Assembly (NCBI GenBank): GCA_910574935.1
Contig: CAJTCU010000006.1
Location: 99,226-163,225, forward strand
Length of the DNA stretch: 64,000 nt
Reading direction: 5' to 3'
Source: Oscillospiraceae bacterium
GTDB taxonomy: Bacteria; Bacillota; Clostridia; Oscillospirales; Acutalibacteraceae
The notes below the pieces were generated by a model. The model had not been told where the DNA came from. It saw only the letters and a list, made by a program, of their open reading frames with translations, and made no database searches. The translations under genes and the position numbers were made by a program. Below, piece after piece: positions 45,941 through 54,829 of this stretch. Numbering within the stretch: the stretch's first letter is position 1; every line of letters begins with the position of its first letter.

Positions 45941-46954
45941 ATGCCGATGTGGTTATGTCGCACCGGACGATATGGCGAGTTTGAAAATAAATTTCTTGAA
46001 GATAATAGGGTATATTGCACCTGGGACAATCTCACCGAATCAATCATGCAGTTCCACACCAAGCAGGACTTACAGCAATACTTTGCGGACAATAACCCAG
46101 TTGTAAAGGTAAAAACAGCGATGAACTGGGCAAGCCAGGTATGGCCGTTTGCCCATGAGATGAAAAAGGGAGAGATCGTTGTCCTCCCCAGCAAGATCAA
46201 GCCTGTAATTCATTTTGGCAAAATCATGGGGGATTATGAATTCTTATCTAACAACAATAATCCTTATTATCATGCACATCAAGTTGATTGGTTTGCCTGT
46301 GATATCCCCCGTACAGCTTTCGACCAGGACATCTTATATTCTTTGGGGGCCTTTATGACCATTTGCCGTATTAAGCAGGAAGATCGCATAAAAGCCGTCA
46401 TCAATGCACATAAGCAGGGAAAGAAAGCACCCCAAATTATTCCGCAAGAGTCGCAGGATGATGAAGAAACACGGGATATTGAAAATGAAGCTTTGGGGGT
46501 TATCACAAACCTGATTATCCAAAAGACCAAGGGGCATGGTTTAGCAAAAATTGTAGATGCAATTCTTCGGGCAAAGGGATTCACTACATATGTTAGTCCG
46601 GCCGGACCGGATAAAGGTGTGGACATTCTGGCTTCTGCGGGCACACTTGGTTTTGGAAGTCCCAAAATCTGTGTTCAGGTTAAGTCCACGGACGCGCCAG
46701 TAGATCGGGTTGTTTTGGATCAGTTGGGCGGGGTGATGAAAAACTTTAGTGCCGAATATGGCTTGTTAGTGTCATGGAGTGGGTTCAAATCTTCAGTTAT
46801 CAACGAGACGGCCAAACAGTTCTTTGAAATCCGGCTTTGGACTCACAAAGAAATTATTGAGGAATTCCTGCGATATTACGATCAGATGGACGATGAAATC
46901 AAAGAACTGATTCCGCTCAAAAAAATTTGGGTCGTGAGCAACGATGATCAGTAA
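45941..46954 (+). CDS. Restriction endonuclease with N-terminal PUA-like and C-terminal Mrr domain
   Basis: The 337-residue protein has two parts. Residues 1-150 (MWLCRTGRYGEFE, YCTWDNL, MKKGEIVVLPSK, GKIMGDYEF, YSLGAFMTICRI) resemble PUA/EVE-like modules that read modified bases. Residues 195-300 are an Mrr-type nuclease: GHGLAKIVDAILRAKGF, GPDKGVDILA (Asp228) and VQVKS (Gln-x-Lys at 246-248). Mrr enzymes cut modified DNA, so this looks like a type IV-like component. It is the last gene of the defence operon. Confidence 0.82.
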   Translation: MPMWLCRTGRYGEFENKFLEDNRVYCTWDNLTESIMQFHTKQDLQQYFADNNPVVKVKTAMNWASQVWPFAHEMKKGEIVVLPSKIKPVIHFGKIMGDYEFLSNNNNPYYHAHQVDWFACDIPRTAFDQDILYSLGAFMTICRIKQEDRIKAVINAHKQGKKAPQIIPQESQDDEETRDIENEALGVITNLIIQKTKGHGLAKIVDAILRAKGFTTYVSPAGPDKGVDILASAGTLGFGSPKICVQVKSTDAPVDRVVLDQLGGVMKNFSAEYGLLVSWSGFKSSVINETAKQFFEIRLWTHKEIIEEFLRYYDQMDDEIKELIPLKKIWVVSNDDQ

Positions 46955-47026
46955 TTAAAATGCTTTGATGAAGAATCAATTGTATTATATAATTGGTTTG
47001 TAAGATGTAAATCATCCTCAATTTAC

Positions 47027-47044
47027 TGGCAACACCATGGCAAC
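47027..47044 (+). repeat. Tandem TGGCAAC motif at the right island end
   Basis: TGGCAAC at 47027-47033 and 47038-47044, with the same period and orientation as at 31891-31908. It is a candidate integrase arm-type site, about 100 bases inside the right core. Confidence 0.65.
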
Positions 47045-47072
47045 AAAAAATCAGATAGCCTCTACTATCTGA
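47045..47072 (-). terminator. Hairpin terminator near the right island end
   Basis: CAGATAG pairs with CTATCTG across a six-base loop, followed on the minus strand by ATTTTTTG. It would block transcription entering the island from the right. On the plus strand there is no T run. Confidence 0.6.
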
Positions 47073-47145
47073 ATAATGAAAAGAATACCAATACTCTAAG
47101 CTAAATCCCATAAGCAAATATGTTTAGAAAACTTCTGGCAGGAGC

Positions 47146-47157
47146 GAGTGGGAATAA
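47146..47157 (+). other. attR core of the guaA island
   Basis: GAGTGGGAATAA, identical to the guaA 3' end (31821-31832). The sequence after it (AAAGCCCAG then GCGGGTTTGC) resembles the arrangement after attL, so it may also be the left core of an older element. Confidence 0.8.
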
Positions 47158-47359
47158 ATCGAGAGGTCGCAAAAGCCCAGTGTTTATGCGGGTTTGCGGC
47201 ACTTCAAGAGCTCTTTTGATAACAGTTGTACAGGAGCCATTATTCTTGCTGTTCACTGGTTTACGGGTGAGAGAATAAAGGGAAAGGCCTTTTGATATAA
47301 CAATCCATATTAGAATGCCCTTAACTGTGGGTAACACGGCTAAGGGCGTTTTGTCGTCT

Positions 47360-47791
47360 TTATTTGTCAGATTGAAGGCGGCCTTTGAATGCATTAACGA
47401 GAGTATCACTAAGCTCCTGTGATGGCACTTTCGCCCAATGCTGCGTGGTGTCAAACTTCGGGTAATTGTACCGCCACTGGTCGCAATCTTCCCTGCTGAT
47501 TTCCTCAGCAGAGAGCTTGTCCGCTTGTTCTTTCCAAGCGCAGAGCATTTTCAGCAGTCCGGCGGCATCCTTATTTTTCTCTTTGCTGATCTTTAAGCAG
47601 ATTTCACCGTCTGATTCTCTGACGGCAAGTCCGTAAATGTCCTCAAGGGTAAATACGGTGTGCATAAGCCTGATGTAGCTGTCAATGTCTGATATGCCCA
47701 GAGCCTGCGGCCCAACGTCGAGAGCTTGTGCCAGTACAGCCGTCAAGTCTTTCTTTGGCTTAGCAAGATTGGCGCAAAGGAAATCCCCCAT
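47360..47791 (-). pseudogene. Truncated Xre regulator, remnant of a second island
   Basis: From about 47763 down to 47360 the product matches the C-terminal two thirds of the island regulator (32030-32518): PKKDLTAVLAQALDVGPQAL, DIDSYIRLMHTVFTLEDIYGL, CDQWRYNYPKFDT. The N-terminal HTH is missing and is replaced by unrelated sequence. Its stop lies 202 bases after the att core, close to the 197 bases of the intact copy after attL. It looks like the left end of a related element that was integrated in tandem and then lost. Confidence 0.75.
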
Positions 47792-47799
47792 GGCAGAAT

Positions 47800-47817
47800 G
47801 AATTGTGCGGTGTTGCC
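47800..47817. repeat. Solo terminal repeat of family A
   Basis: GAATTGTGCGGTGTTGCC matches the inverse of the left end of the family A element (GAATTGTGCGGTATTGCC) except for one base. No partner end is near. It lies at the point where the truncated Xre gene loses its similarity. Confidence 0.5.
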
Positions 47818-47950
47818 AATTGCTTACCTAGCCAGATGCGCGCAACATGGATTAAGTAGCTGCACTTGATTCGCCGGATAAATCTCCCCCATTGCAGAGT
47901 ACAAGCGTGAAGGAAAGGTTTCTCCACGCTCGTACTCTGTTTTTGATTTT

Positions 47951-50248
47951 TTAGGTTTCCACGACTCTTACTCCACACAGCTTTCCATTACGGTCATAGA
48001 CCGTAGCCAGATCACTCTCCCCTCCATCAGTGGAACCTACTGAGAACACACCGCCGTCCGGGCGCAAGTCAGAAAAGCTTTTCACAGCCCGACCCTTATA
48101 GCGAATGGTTTTCCTGCCATCTCTCTCCTGGTAGCTCACACCATATGGGGCATAACGCTCCATGTGTTCGGCAATGGTCTCCCCAGAGGCACCGTCACCC
48201 TCTTCGACGGCGGCTTCCGCGTTTATGACGGCGCCGCTCTCCACAAATCCCTTCTCCTGGCTTTCACGTACGCCGGTGAGCTTGCCGTTCTCATAGACCG
48301 CCTCTAAATTCAAGCCGTTTCCGCCCAGGCTATTGGCAATCCACAGCTGGCGCTCCTCGTCGAAAAGACTGCGTACTGGCCGGCCATTCCAATTCATGAT
48401 CAACTCGCCGGTAGCCGCGTTGGTTTTTCCGACTAGGCCAAAGGGAGCATAGCGTTCCAGCTCCTTGGCGGTGTGCTCGGCCTCATACTGTATTTCAGCT
48501 CCCACATATTTCTGACCCTCCAGCGCGTCCAAAAACATCCGGTCAGGGGTGAATTCTTCCAGCCGCACCAGTGGACCCCTCCAGTCCTCACTGCCGTCCC
48601 CGTTGTCAATCCGTTCCCGGACCGTACGCACGTCGATGGCCCCCTCTGGGTCGTAGTGCTCATAGGTGGAGACAAAGCCCCCGCCGCACTCCGCGCCATC
48701 CACAAAGATGCGTACCCGCTGGCCTTTCCAGTACAGGTTGCCGTCATGGTTCTGGAAGGTAAGTCCACAGCGCCTATAGTCATCAAAGAGGCTGCCATAA
48801 TCCACATTATTAAAAGAGGATTCCCTGCCGGCTTCGGCGGTCTTGTCGGTCACTGTGTAAGCTCTATCGCCACTGCCCAGCACCTGATCCAGAGGATTCA
48901 CCACCAACATCGTGTCCTCCGCGCCATCCACGGTCTTAGACACCAAATAGCCCTTTTGGATCATCTCCAGCATTTCCTCATATTCGGCGATTGTTTCCGT
49001 CACCATCTCCTGGGTCCAGGTAAACCAGCCGGTGCTGGGCGTCCATCCTTTAGAGCCGATCATGTCATGCAGCGCTTTTTTCTCATCTTCCAGCCAGGCG
49101 GCGTATTCTTCGGCGGTCCACCATTCCACGTAGGGATCGGGATAGGCTGCGGCAAACTCCTCGTCCGTCATCGCCGTCCAGGTTTCACCATCGTCCCAGC
49201 TATAGTAGGTGACACCCTCCGCATCTGTATATGACATTAGCGTGTCTTTGTCCACCAGATCATACGTGGACTCCCACCCACCCCTGGCGGTGGTCTCCGC
49301 TTTAGCGGTGGTGGCAAATAAGGCCGCAGTGCCACCCACCAGGCTAACCGCCAGTAATAGCGCGACAATCGAATTCCGTTTTATCTTCATAATAGCCTGT
49401 ATCCTTTCTTCAATAGGAGTTTTGCTGAAATGACTGCCTATCAACGCTGGCCCGCTTTTGGCCTCTTCCATATGGACAAGCGCCATCGCGTATCCGGCCC
49501 TGGTATCCTTTCCAAACTGACGGAGCACCGCCTCATCGCAGGCCAGCTCTATGTCCCGGTCGGCGAAAAGCACCATGACCCATACCAACGGGTTGAACCA
49601 ATGTACACAGAGGGCGGCGAGCAAAAGCAGCTTAAACAGCCCGTCAAACTGGCGGATATGCATCCATTCGTGGGTCAGTATATAGTTTAAAGTTTCTTGA
49701 TCTGTCCAATCGGTTGACTTGGGCAGAAGAATTACAGGCCGCAGGATGCCGTAGGTCAGCGGCGCATGGATTCTGTCCGACTGACGAACGGTCATGGAAC
49801 GGCGCAGCGGGTGTCCCAAAAGCCACTCATTCACATAGGAATTGTAAAAAGGCAGGGCCTCCCGGAACTCTCTGCGGCATCTGATATAGGCCACCGCAAA
49901 GTATCCGGCAAAAATCAAAAAACCGGTCAGCCAGATCATGCCCAACGGATCAACCATAGAGACCGTACCGCCTGTAATTGTAGGCATTTCGGCGACTTCG
50001 CCCGCCAGCGGGGAGCGATGTATTCCTGTGGGCACAGACTCATATACGGTGGCCGGCGTTGTCCTGCTAAAAAGCGAATACACACTGCACCCCGCCGGCA
50101 GGGAGAACGGGACCAGCAGGCGGGTTAACACCACCCCCCACAGAATGGGAAATAAGCGTTTGGGAAGCTGGTGCAAAGACAGCACCCGGACCAGCAGGAC
50201 TGCCACGATGATAGCCCCGCCAGACAGGCTCATTTGCAGGAGACTCAT
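47951..50248 (-). CDS. M56-family membrane metallopeptidase (BlaR1-like) with a repeat-containing extracellular end
   Basis: The 765-residue protein has N-terminal transmembrane helices and the cytoplasmic zinc peptidase site HEWMH (193-197) followed by ELACDEAVL. A last helix (SIVALLLAVSLVGGTAALFAT, about 294-314) leads to an extracellular region of about 440 residues. This end is not a penicillin-binding domain. It has YxSWDDGETWTAMT and then two or three copies of an ERYAPxG...NGRxVRS...VYxNGKLxGVR unit. It should sense an external signal and inactivate the BlaI-like repressor encoded just upstream (four-base overlap). The inducer is unknown. Confidence 0.85.
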   Translation of the reverse strand: MSLLQMSLSGGAIIVAVLLVRVLSLHQLPKRLFPILWGVVLTRLLVPFSLPAGCSVYSLFSRTTPATVYESVPTGIHRSPLAGEVAEMPTITGGTVSMVDPLGMIWLTGFLIFAGYFAVAYIRCRREFREALPFYNSYVNEWLLGHPLRRSMTVRQSDRIHAPLTYGILRPVILLPKSTDWTDQETLNYILTHEWMHIRQFDGLFKLLLLAALCVHWFNPLVWVMVLFADRDIELACDEAVLRQFGKDTRAGYAMALVHMEEAKSGPALIGSHFSKTPIEERIQAIMKIKRNSIVALLLAVSLVGGTAALFATTAKAETTARGGWESTYDLVDKDTLMSYTDAEGVTYYSWDDGETWTAMTDEEFAAAYPDPYVEWWTAEEYAAWLEDEKKALHDMIGSKGWTPSTGWFTWTQEMVTETIAEYEEMLEMIQKGYLVSKTVDGAEDTMLVVNPLDQVLGSGDRAYTVTDKTAEAGRESSFNNVDYGSLFDDYRRCGLTFQNHDGNLYWKGQRVRIFVDGAECGGGFVSTYEHYDPEGAIDVRTVRERIDNGDGSEDWRGPLVRLEEFTPDRMFLDALEGQKYVGAEIQYEAEHTAKELERYAPFGLVGKTNAATGELIMNWNGRPVRSLFDEERQLWIANSLGGNGLNLEAVYENGKLTGVRESQEKGFVESGAVINAEAAVEEGDGASGETIAEHMERYAPYGVSYQERDGRKTIRYKGRAVKSFSDLRPDGGVFSVGSTDGGESDLATVYDRNGKLCGVRVVET

Positions 50249-50604
50249 AGCTTCACCTCGCCCTCAATAATCTCTTTCAGCCGGGCAATCTGCTCTGCCG
50301 GGAGTTTTTTGCGTCCTAACAGAGCGGCGAACAGCTTATCTACCGAGCCATCGTACAGCTTACCGATAAGCTCGTCGGTCTCAGCCTCCTGCACGGCCTC
50401 TTTGGGTATGAGGGCGTGACAGCGGAAGCCCGGCTCGCTGCGCTCTATGGCCCCCTTTGCAATGCACTTTTTGATGACGGTATAGGTGGTATTCATATTC
50501 CACCCAGTTTCTGTTTTGAGGATGTCAGAAATCTCTTTGGCGCTGCGGTCGCCCCCGCGCCAAAGCACGTTCATTACCTTTAACTCTGAATCGAACAGCT
50601 TCAT
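50245..50604 (-). CDS. blaI: BlaI/MecI-family winged-helix repressor
   Basis: The 119-residue protein has the BlaI pattern: SELKVMNVLWRGGDRSAKEISDIL, GWNMNTTYTVIKKCIAKGAIER and a C-terminal dimer helix. The segment SVDKLFAALL corresponds to the protease-cleaved Asn/Phe region in BlaI/MecI (the scissile residue is not conserved by eye). It is the first gene of the pair with the M56 sensor, and three operators lie in its promoter. Upstream AAGGAAAG is the ribosome site. Confidence 0.92.
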   Translation of the reverse strand: MKLFDSELKVMNVLWRGGDRSAKEISDILKTETGWNMNTTYTVIKKCIAKGAIERSEPGFRCHALIPKEAVQEAETDELIGKLYDGSVDKLFAALLGRKKLPAEQIARLKEIIEGEVKL

Positions 50605-50625
50605 GCGGATCTTCCTTTCCTTGAA

Positions 50626-50693
50626 ACTATTGCAATAGTTTATGCATTTATACTATCACAGTAGTGCAGACGTGTCAACACTATTTGAGTAGT
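50626..50693 (-). promoter_or_regulatory. BlaI-pair promoter with three ACTA-N6-TAGT operators
   Basis: On the minus strand, TTGACA (50673-50678) and TAGTAT (50650-50655) are 17 bases apart. Palindromes ACTATTGCAATAGT (50626-50639), ACTATCACAGTAGT (50652-50665) and ACTATTTGAGTAGT (50680-50693) lie downstream of, over, and upstream of the promoter elements at a 26-28-base period. This fits autorepression by the BlaI-like protein. Confidence 0.85.
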
Positions 50694-51204
50694 ACAACTG
50701 TAAAGAATTTATGAACAGCGTAATGCGTCTCTCCTGGTAGAAGAAGTTTCCGGTCTCCATTTTCACACAGCCGGTTGAGCTTGCTGATAGCAGTTATCTT
50801 GGTTAGCTATAGCAACCAATGGACTGGCCGCGTACCGCGAAGCCGTCTCTTCGCGGTTTTGCCAGTGACTGCCCCACTTTTTATTTCAAAGGAGGTTGAG
50901 CTCATCAAGCCTTCTAAGTTGTTTTTCAGCCGCATTATAGATGCCCTAGAATGTACCCCCAATGGAATGCCTAAGGGTAGGAGACTCCCTTTCCAGCGGC
51001 ATCGCCGGCGCAAAAAACGCTGGTATTGCAACCTGCTGGTATAACCCATAAGGGAGAAGAATGCTCTAATCCAAAGATCGTAGATTACCATATTTCTAAG
51101 CTTGGCCAGTTTATTCGCATTATCCTGATTTTTCTGAACTATAAGAGAATACTCTTTGAATCCAGTTCTTTATGCCATAAGAAGCGCATTTTCCGGGTAA
51201 GGTA
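50694..51204. other. Non-coding stretch upstream of the BlaI pair
   Basis: No gene found. A CCGCGAAG/CTTCGCGG hairpin with four T residues is near 50838-50860, and a good AAAGGAGG ribosome-like site is at about 50890 without a convincing frame after it. The region may be a degraded gene. Confidence 0.4.
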
Positions 51205-51423
51205 TTGGCACTATTGTGCTCCCCCTCCAAAAAGGGTTCTCCTCTGGCGGTGGATATCGCGAAAGCCGCCGCGTTTGGCGCCCGCCAGGGTTTCGACTTT
51301 ACGGAGCGGACCGCCGCTAATCCCGCTGTTCGCCATAAGCTCAGCTTTAGCTGCGTGATCGCTTTTGAGCAGGATGCCCTAAAGCGTAAAACAAAAAGGC
51401 CCCCAGAGTCTGCTTTAAAATAG
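51205..51423 (+). CDS. Possible gene fragment of unknown origin
   Basis: 72 codons with fairly natural codon use and a C-terminal half that reads VRHKLSFSCVIAFEQDALKRKT. There is no clear ribosome site. It ends inside the left arm of the following terminator. I cannot assign a family; it may be a fragment or spurious. Confidence 0.22.
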   Translation: MALLCSPSKKGSPLAVDIAKAAAFGARQGFDFTERTAANPAVRHKLSFSCVIAFEQDALKRKTKRPPESALK

Positions 51424-51438
51424 ACTCTGGGGGCCTTT
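51393..51438. terminator. Bidirectional terminator
   Basis: AAAGGCCCCCAGAGTCT and its exact inverse (51422-51438) flank a short AT loop. It ends the minus-strand kinase gene at 51445 and anything arriving on the plus strand. Confidence 0.85.
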
Positions 51439-51444
51439 CCAATT

Positions 51445-53535
51445 CTACCTAACCCGGTCTTGCTCTGGTACTTCAAAAAATGAAAGGGCAGCATCATCTC
51501 TTTTCATAAACAGTAGCCCAAATGACCCTGGGCCGCAGTTGCTGGCAATAGCGGATGAGGCCTTTTGGAGATAGACCCGTTCAAAGGGGCCATATTGTTG
51601 TACAAGATTTTGGATGTACTGAAGTTTCTTTTCATCCATTCCAGAATATGTGATAAACAGGATGCGCCGGTCAATATTTCGGCTTTCTAAGAGCAACTGC
51701 CGCACATAACTTTTTGCTACACGCGTAAAGCTGCCCATCTTCATACCAGCAACTACCATTTTAGACTTTTTCAGCACAAGCACTGGATGTAGCAGCAGCG
51801 AATCACAGAGGACCTGTATCTGCTTTGATATTCGCCCCGCCTGGCATAGCATATGGGTATCGTTTATGATAAAGGCCGAAGAAATAAACCGTTTCATCCG
51901 CTTTGCCGACTCCACAATCTCTTCCTTTGTGGCATGGTGCTCTGCCATATAAGCCGCGCACAGTACAATCAGCCCCATGCTGCTGGAGAGGTGCCCAGAG
52001 TCTATTACCGTGACATTTTCAAAAGACTTCGCCGCCTCACAGGCGTTTTGATACCCTTTGCTGACATGCTTTGCCATAGTGATATGGATTACGTTCTGGG
52101 CCTCTGTCAGTTTTTCGGCAAAAAAGCGTTCATAGTCCTCTACCTCAGGAGCCTGAGAATACCCTGTCCTTCCTTCGGCAAGGTGCATCAGCAGTTCATC
52201 GGCTTTCAGCTCCTGATCATCCAAAAAGCGCCCCTCGTCCGTGCAAACATAGTATGGGCATACAGAAACATCAAACTTCTTCCTTAGGGCGCTGGGAAGG
52301 TCGCATACGCTGTCTGTAGTGACCAAAATGGAGCGGCGCTTTACCTGCTCGAAAATTAATATATCTTTCTCAATATCCGACTGGCTGGCCTCTTCATTCA
52401 GATGGACCAGTTCCTTTGGCAAAATGCTTAAGACAGCCGCCTCCAGCAGTGTACCGCTTACAGGCTTTGCCAGATAACCGCTGAACCCCTCTTTGCGGTA
52501 GAGCAGCTGGTTGTCGCTGCCCGCATTGGCCGTTAAGGCAACTACAGGGACATCCTGGCACAGCCCTACCGGCTGCGCCCGTAGGGCATGAAGGCATTCT
52601 ATTCCATTCATTTCCGGCATCATATGATCCATCAAGATGCAGTCATAATGGTGGTTTTGGGTCAGCCGGAGGCATTCCGCGCCACTCTTCGCCGTGTCGA
52701 TTTGAATTTTGGTGTTTGCCAGCAGTTTGCCGACCACCATCAAGTTCATATCATTGTCATCCACCACAAGGATATGCGCGTCTGGGGCCTCAAAACTTTG
52801 TTTATACGATTCACTCTCATGCACCTTTGTGCGGGACGCTAATGTAAACGTTCCCAGCTCCTTCTCGTCTACAATGTCCTGGTCCAGCCGCACGATGAAT
52901 GTGGAGCCTTTCGTATAGACGCTGTTCACGCTGATCTCGCCGCCCATCAGCTCCACCAGCTGCTGGACTATACTTAGCCCTAGCCCGGTACCTTCTATAA
53001 AGCGGTTTTTCTCTTCATCCACCCGCCGGAAAGCATTGAAAATGTAGGGGATATTTTCTTTCTTTACCCCCTGCCCAGTATCTTCCACAGAATACCACAC
53101 CCGCACCCGGTTCAGCGCCTGACGTTCGCAACGTATGGAAAGGGTGACAGAGCCTTTGCTGGTATATTTTACCGCGTTATTCAGCAGGTTGATCAAGATC
53201 TGCTTAATGCGCACTTCATCTCCGCAGAGCATGCTGGGGATAGACGGGTCCACATGCAGTTTAAATTCCAGCCCCTTTTCTTTGGCTTTGATCCAGATCA
53301 TATTAACAATTTCCGAAAAGAGTGTACCCGTCTCATAAGAGACGTTGACAATTTCCATCTTTCCGGATTTGATTTTGGACAGGTCCAGCGTGTCATTAAT
53401 CAGCGTAAGCAGAAGCTTACTGGCTCCCTGGATGTTCCTGGCGTTTTCCGCCACATCCTCGGGAATATCTCCCCGCAGGATGATCTCGTTCAACCCAATG
53501 ATAGTATTGATAGGTGTGCGGATCTCATGGCTCAT
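51445..53535 (-). CDS. Hybrid histidine kinase with receiver and C-terminal DegV domain (5' end broken)
   Basis: 696 residues. HisKA starts at the very first residues (MSHEIRTPINTI, phosphoacceptor His3), followed by HATPase (DEVRIKQILINLLNNAVKYT, VEDTGQGV, EGTGLGLSIV) and a receiver with acceptor Asp303 in CILMDHMMPEMNG and Lys357. A complete DegV lipid-binding-like domain spans about 402-680 (LVTTDSVCDLPSALRKKFD, HITMAKHVSKGYQNA, VIDSGHLSSSMGL). A kinase-receiver-DegV fusion is unusual. The natural start is missing: the frame continues upstream as a coiled coil to a stop at 53608-53610, and the ATG at 53535 has no ribosome site. Confidence 0.6.
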   Translation of the reverse strand: MSHEIRTPINTIIGLNEIILRGDIPEDVAENARNIQGASKLLLTLINDTLDLSKIKSGKMEIVNVSYETGTLFSEIVNMIWIKAKEKGLEFKLHVDPSIPSMLCGDEVRIKQILINLLNNAVKYTSKGSVTLSIRCERQALNRVRVWYSVEDTGQGVKKENIPYIFNAFRRVDEEKNRFIEGTGLGLSIVQQLVELMGGEISVNSVYTKGSTFIVRLDQDIVDEKELGTFTLASRTKVHESESYKQSFEAPDAHILVVDDNDMNLMVVGKLLANTKIQIDTAKSGAECLRLTQNHHYDCILMDHMMPEMNGIECLHALRAQPVGLCQDVPVVALTANAGSDNQLLYRKEGFSGYLAKPVSGTLLEAAVLSILPKELVHLNEEASQSDIEKDILIFEQVKRRSILVTTDSVCDLPSALRKKFDVSVCPYYVCTDEGRFLDDQELKADELLMHLAEGRTGYSQAPEVEDYERFFAEKLTEAQNVIHITMAKHVSKGYQNACEAAKSFENVTVIDSGHLSSSMGLIVLCAAYMAEHHATKEEIVESAKRMKRFISSAFIINDTHMLCQAGRISKQIQVLCDSLLLHPVLVLKKSKMVVAGMKMGSFTRVAKSYVRQLLLESRNIDRRILFITYSGMDEKKLQYIQNLVQQYGPFERVYLQKASSAIASNCGPGSFGLLFMKRDDAALSFFEVPEQDRVR

Positions 53536-53564
53536 GCTGGAAAAAAAGTGGTTTTCCGCTCGGT

Positions 53565-54740
53565 TCAGCTCTTCAATCTCCTTCTTCTGCTGCTGGGAAA
53601 GCTCGTTTTACACCGCTCTATGGCTTCCCTTCCGCTTAGGCAGGTATCTACCTCTATCCCATAGGTGCCCAGTACCCCCTTTGCCACCACAAGGTTCATC
53701 TCTTCGTCATCTACCGCCAAAGCCCTGACGCCTATGCAGGTAAAGGGTTTCCGGCCCGCGGCCTGATCCTCCGCAAATCCACGCTCACCCACCTCCCCGT
53801 TCAACAGGTTTGCCACAGAGAGCGCGGAAAACGGTTTATGTATCACCAGCACCCCGCTTTTGCTATCTAGCGTAAACTCCCGTTCCGCAATCACAATTAC
53901 TCGCTTTTGCTGGGCCAGTTCTTCATAATACTCCCGGTTCTCCTCATATTCCGGCTGGGCAATAAACACATGGGTCAGCACATGGCTGTTCTGTAGCTTG
54001 AGCAAGCCCTCGAAATTGTGGGCCTGGTACCCTTTGATGCCAAGCCCCCGCATCAGGCTTAAGATCAGCCCATCATAATAGCCGCGGACCTCCTCAAAGC
54101 TATACTTATCCGGCTTGAAAAAGCAGCCGATACACAGCTCATCCGCATGTGCCACCATGATACAGGGCCGCCAGTCCACAACGCCCTGAGGAATCACAAT
54201 ATGCGCATGCAGGCCCTGTTGGGTTTTACTGGAAAAATGGATAAAACCGCCCATGGCGTTCAAAAGGCCCCGGGCAATAGGAAGCCCCAGCCCGCCCGCA
54301 AGGCGGTTGCTCCCGCTGTCCGCCTGGTAAAAATCATCATACATCTTGGTAAGCTGGGCGTTTGTCATTCCAATCCCAGTATCATGTATATCGATGATCA
54401 AGTTGACGCCATATCCCTCCTGGCGGTACCCTATACGGACGTTCACGCCGCCTTCCTCTGTGAACTTAATAGAATTTTCCACCAGAATTTTCAGCACATG
54501 GGCGATTTTCTCCGCATCTCCAATCAGGATAGCCGGTACCTTTGGGTTAATATCAAACACCAACTCCTTTAAAATGTATTTTGAGAACACGCAAAAACAC
54601 ACACAGAAAATATGAAAGAAAATCCAGAGACGGAACACGCGGAGAATGGTATAGAAACTGTTGGGAAAAGAAAAGAGGCGCAGTACGTCTTTTCTCTGGT
54701 TTGTGGCAGCCATGTAGGGCATTCCAGCCGGCATTCTCAA
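53565..54740 (-). pseudogene. 5' part of a decayed hybrid histidine kinase
   Basis: Recognisable sequence runs from about 54590 to 53606. It includes a HATPase (FDINPKVPAILIGDAEKIAHVL, HDTGIGMTNAQL, AGGLGLPIARGLL), a degenerate receiver-like stretch, and the start of a true receiver (ALAVDDEEMNLVVAKGVLG) that stops after EAIERC. Then an AAAA run (53606-53609) shifts the frame into the next kinase. The 5' side is also cut: the HisKA is missing and replaced by random hydrophobic sequence. Deletions and a frameshift make this part non-functional. Confidence 0.65.
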
Positions 54741-54829
54741 ACCACTCCCCCCAAATCCTGCCCCATCAGAATTATATCAGAAAAAAGCCGGTAAAAGGTG
54801 AACCACCCCAGTAAAAACGGACAGTAGAC

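Larger units (their letters stand above)
31821..47157. mobile_element. Integrative defence island in the 3' end of guaA (15.3 kb)
   Basis: A 12-bp direct repeat, GAGTGGGAATAA, occurs at the end of guaA (31821-31832) and at 47146-47157. The guaA 3' end is an established integration site of tyrosine-recombinase elements. Between the repeats are an Xre regulator, an excisionase, a tyrosine integrase, a MobC-like protein, a RepA-like ATPase and a long defence operon. Tandem TGGCAAC motifs with 11-base period lie just inside both ends. No relaxase, coupling protein or conjugation genes are present, so it would depend on help in trans to transfer. Confidence 0.88.

Noticed and set aside
47101..47454. 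117-codon minus-strand frame across attR
   Set aside because: It overlaps the truncated Xre gene in another frame and the att core; no family pattern.
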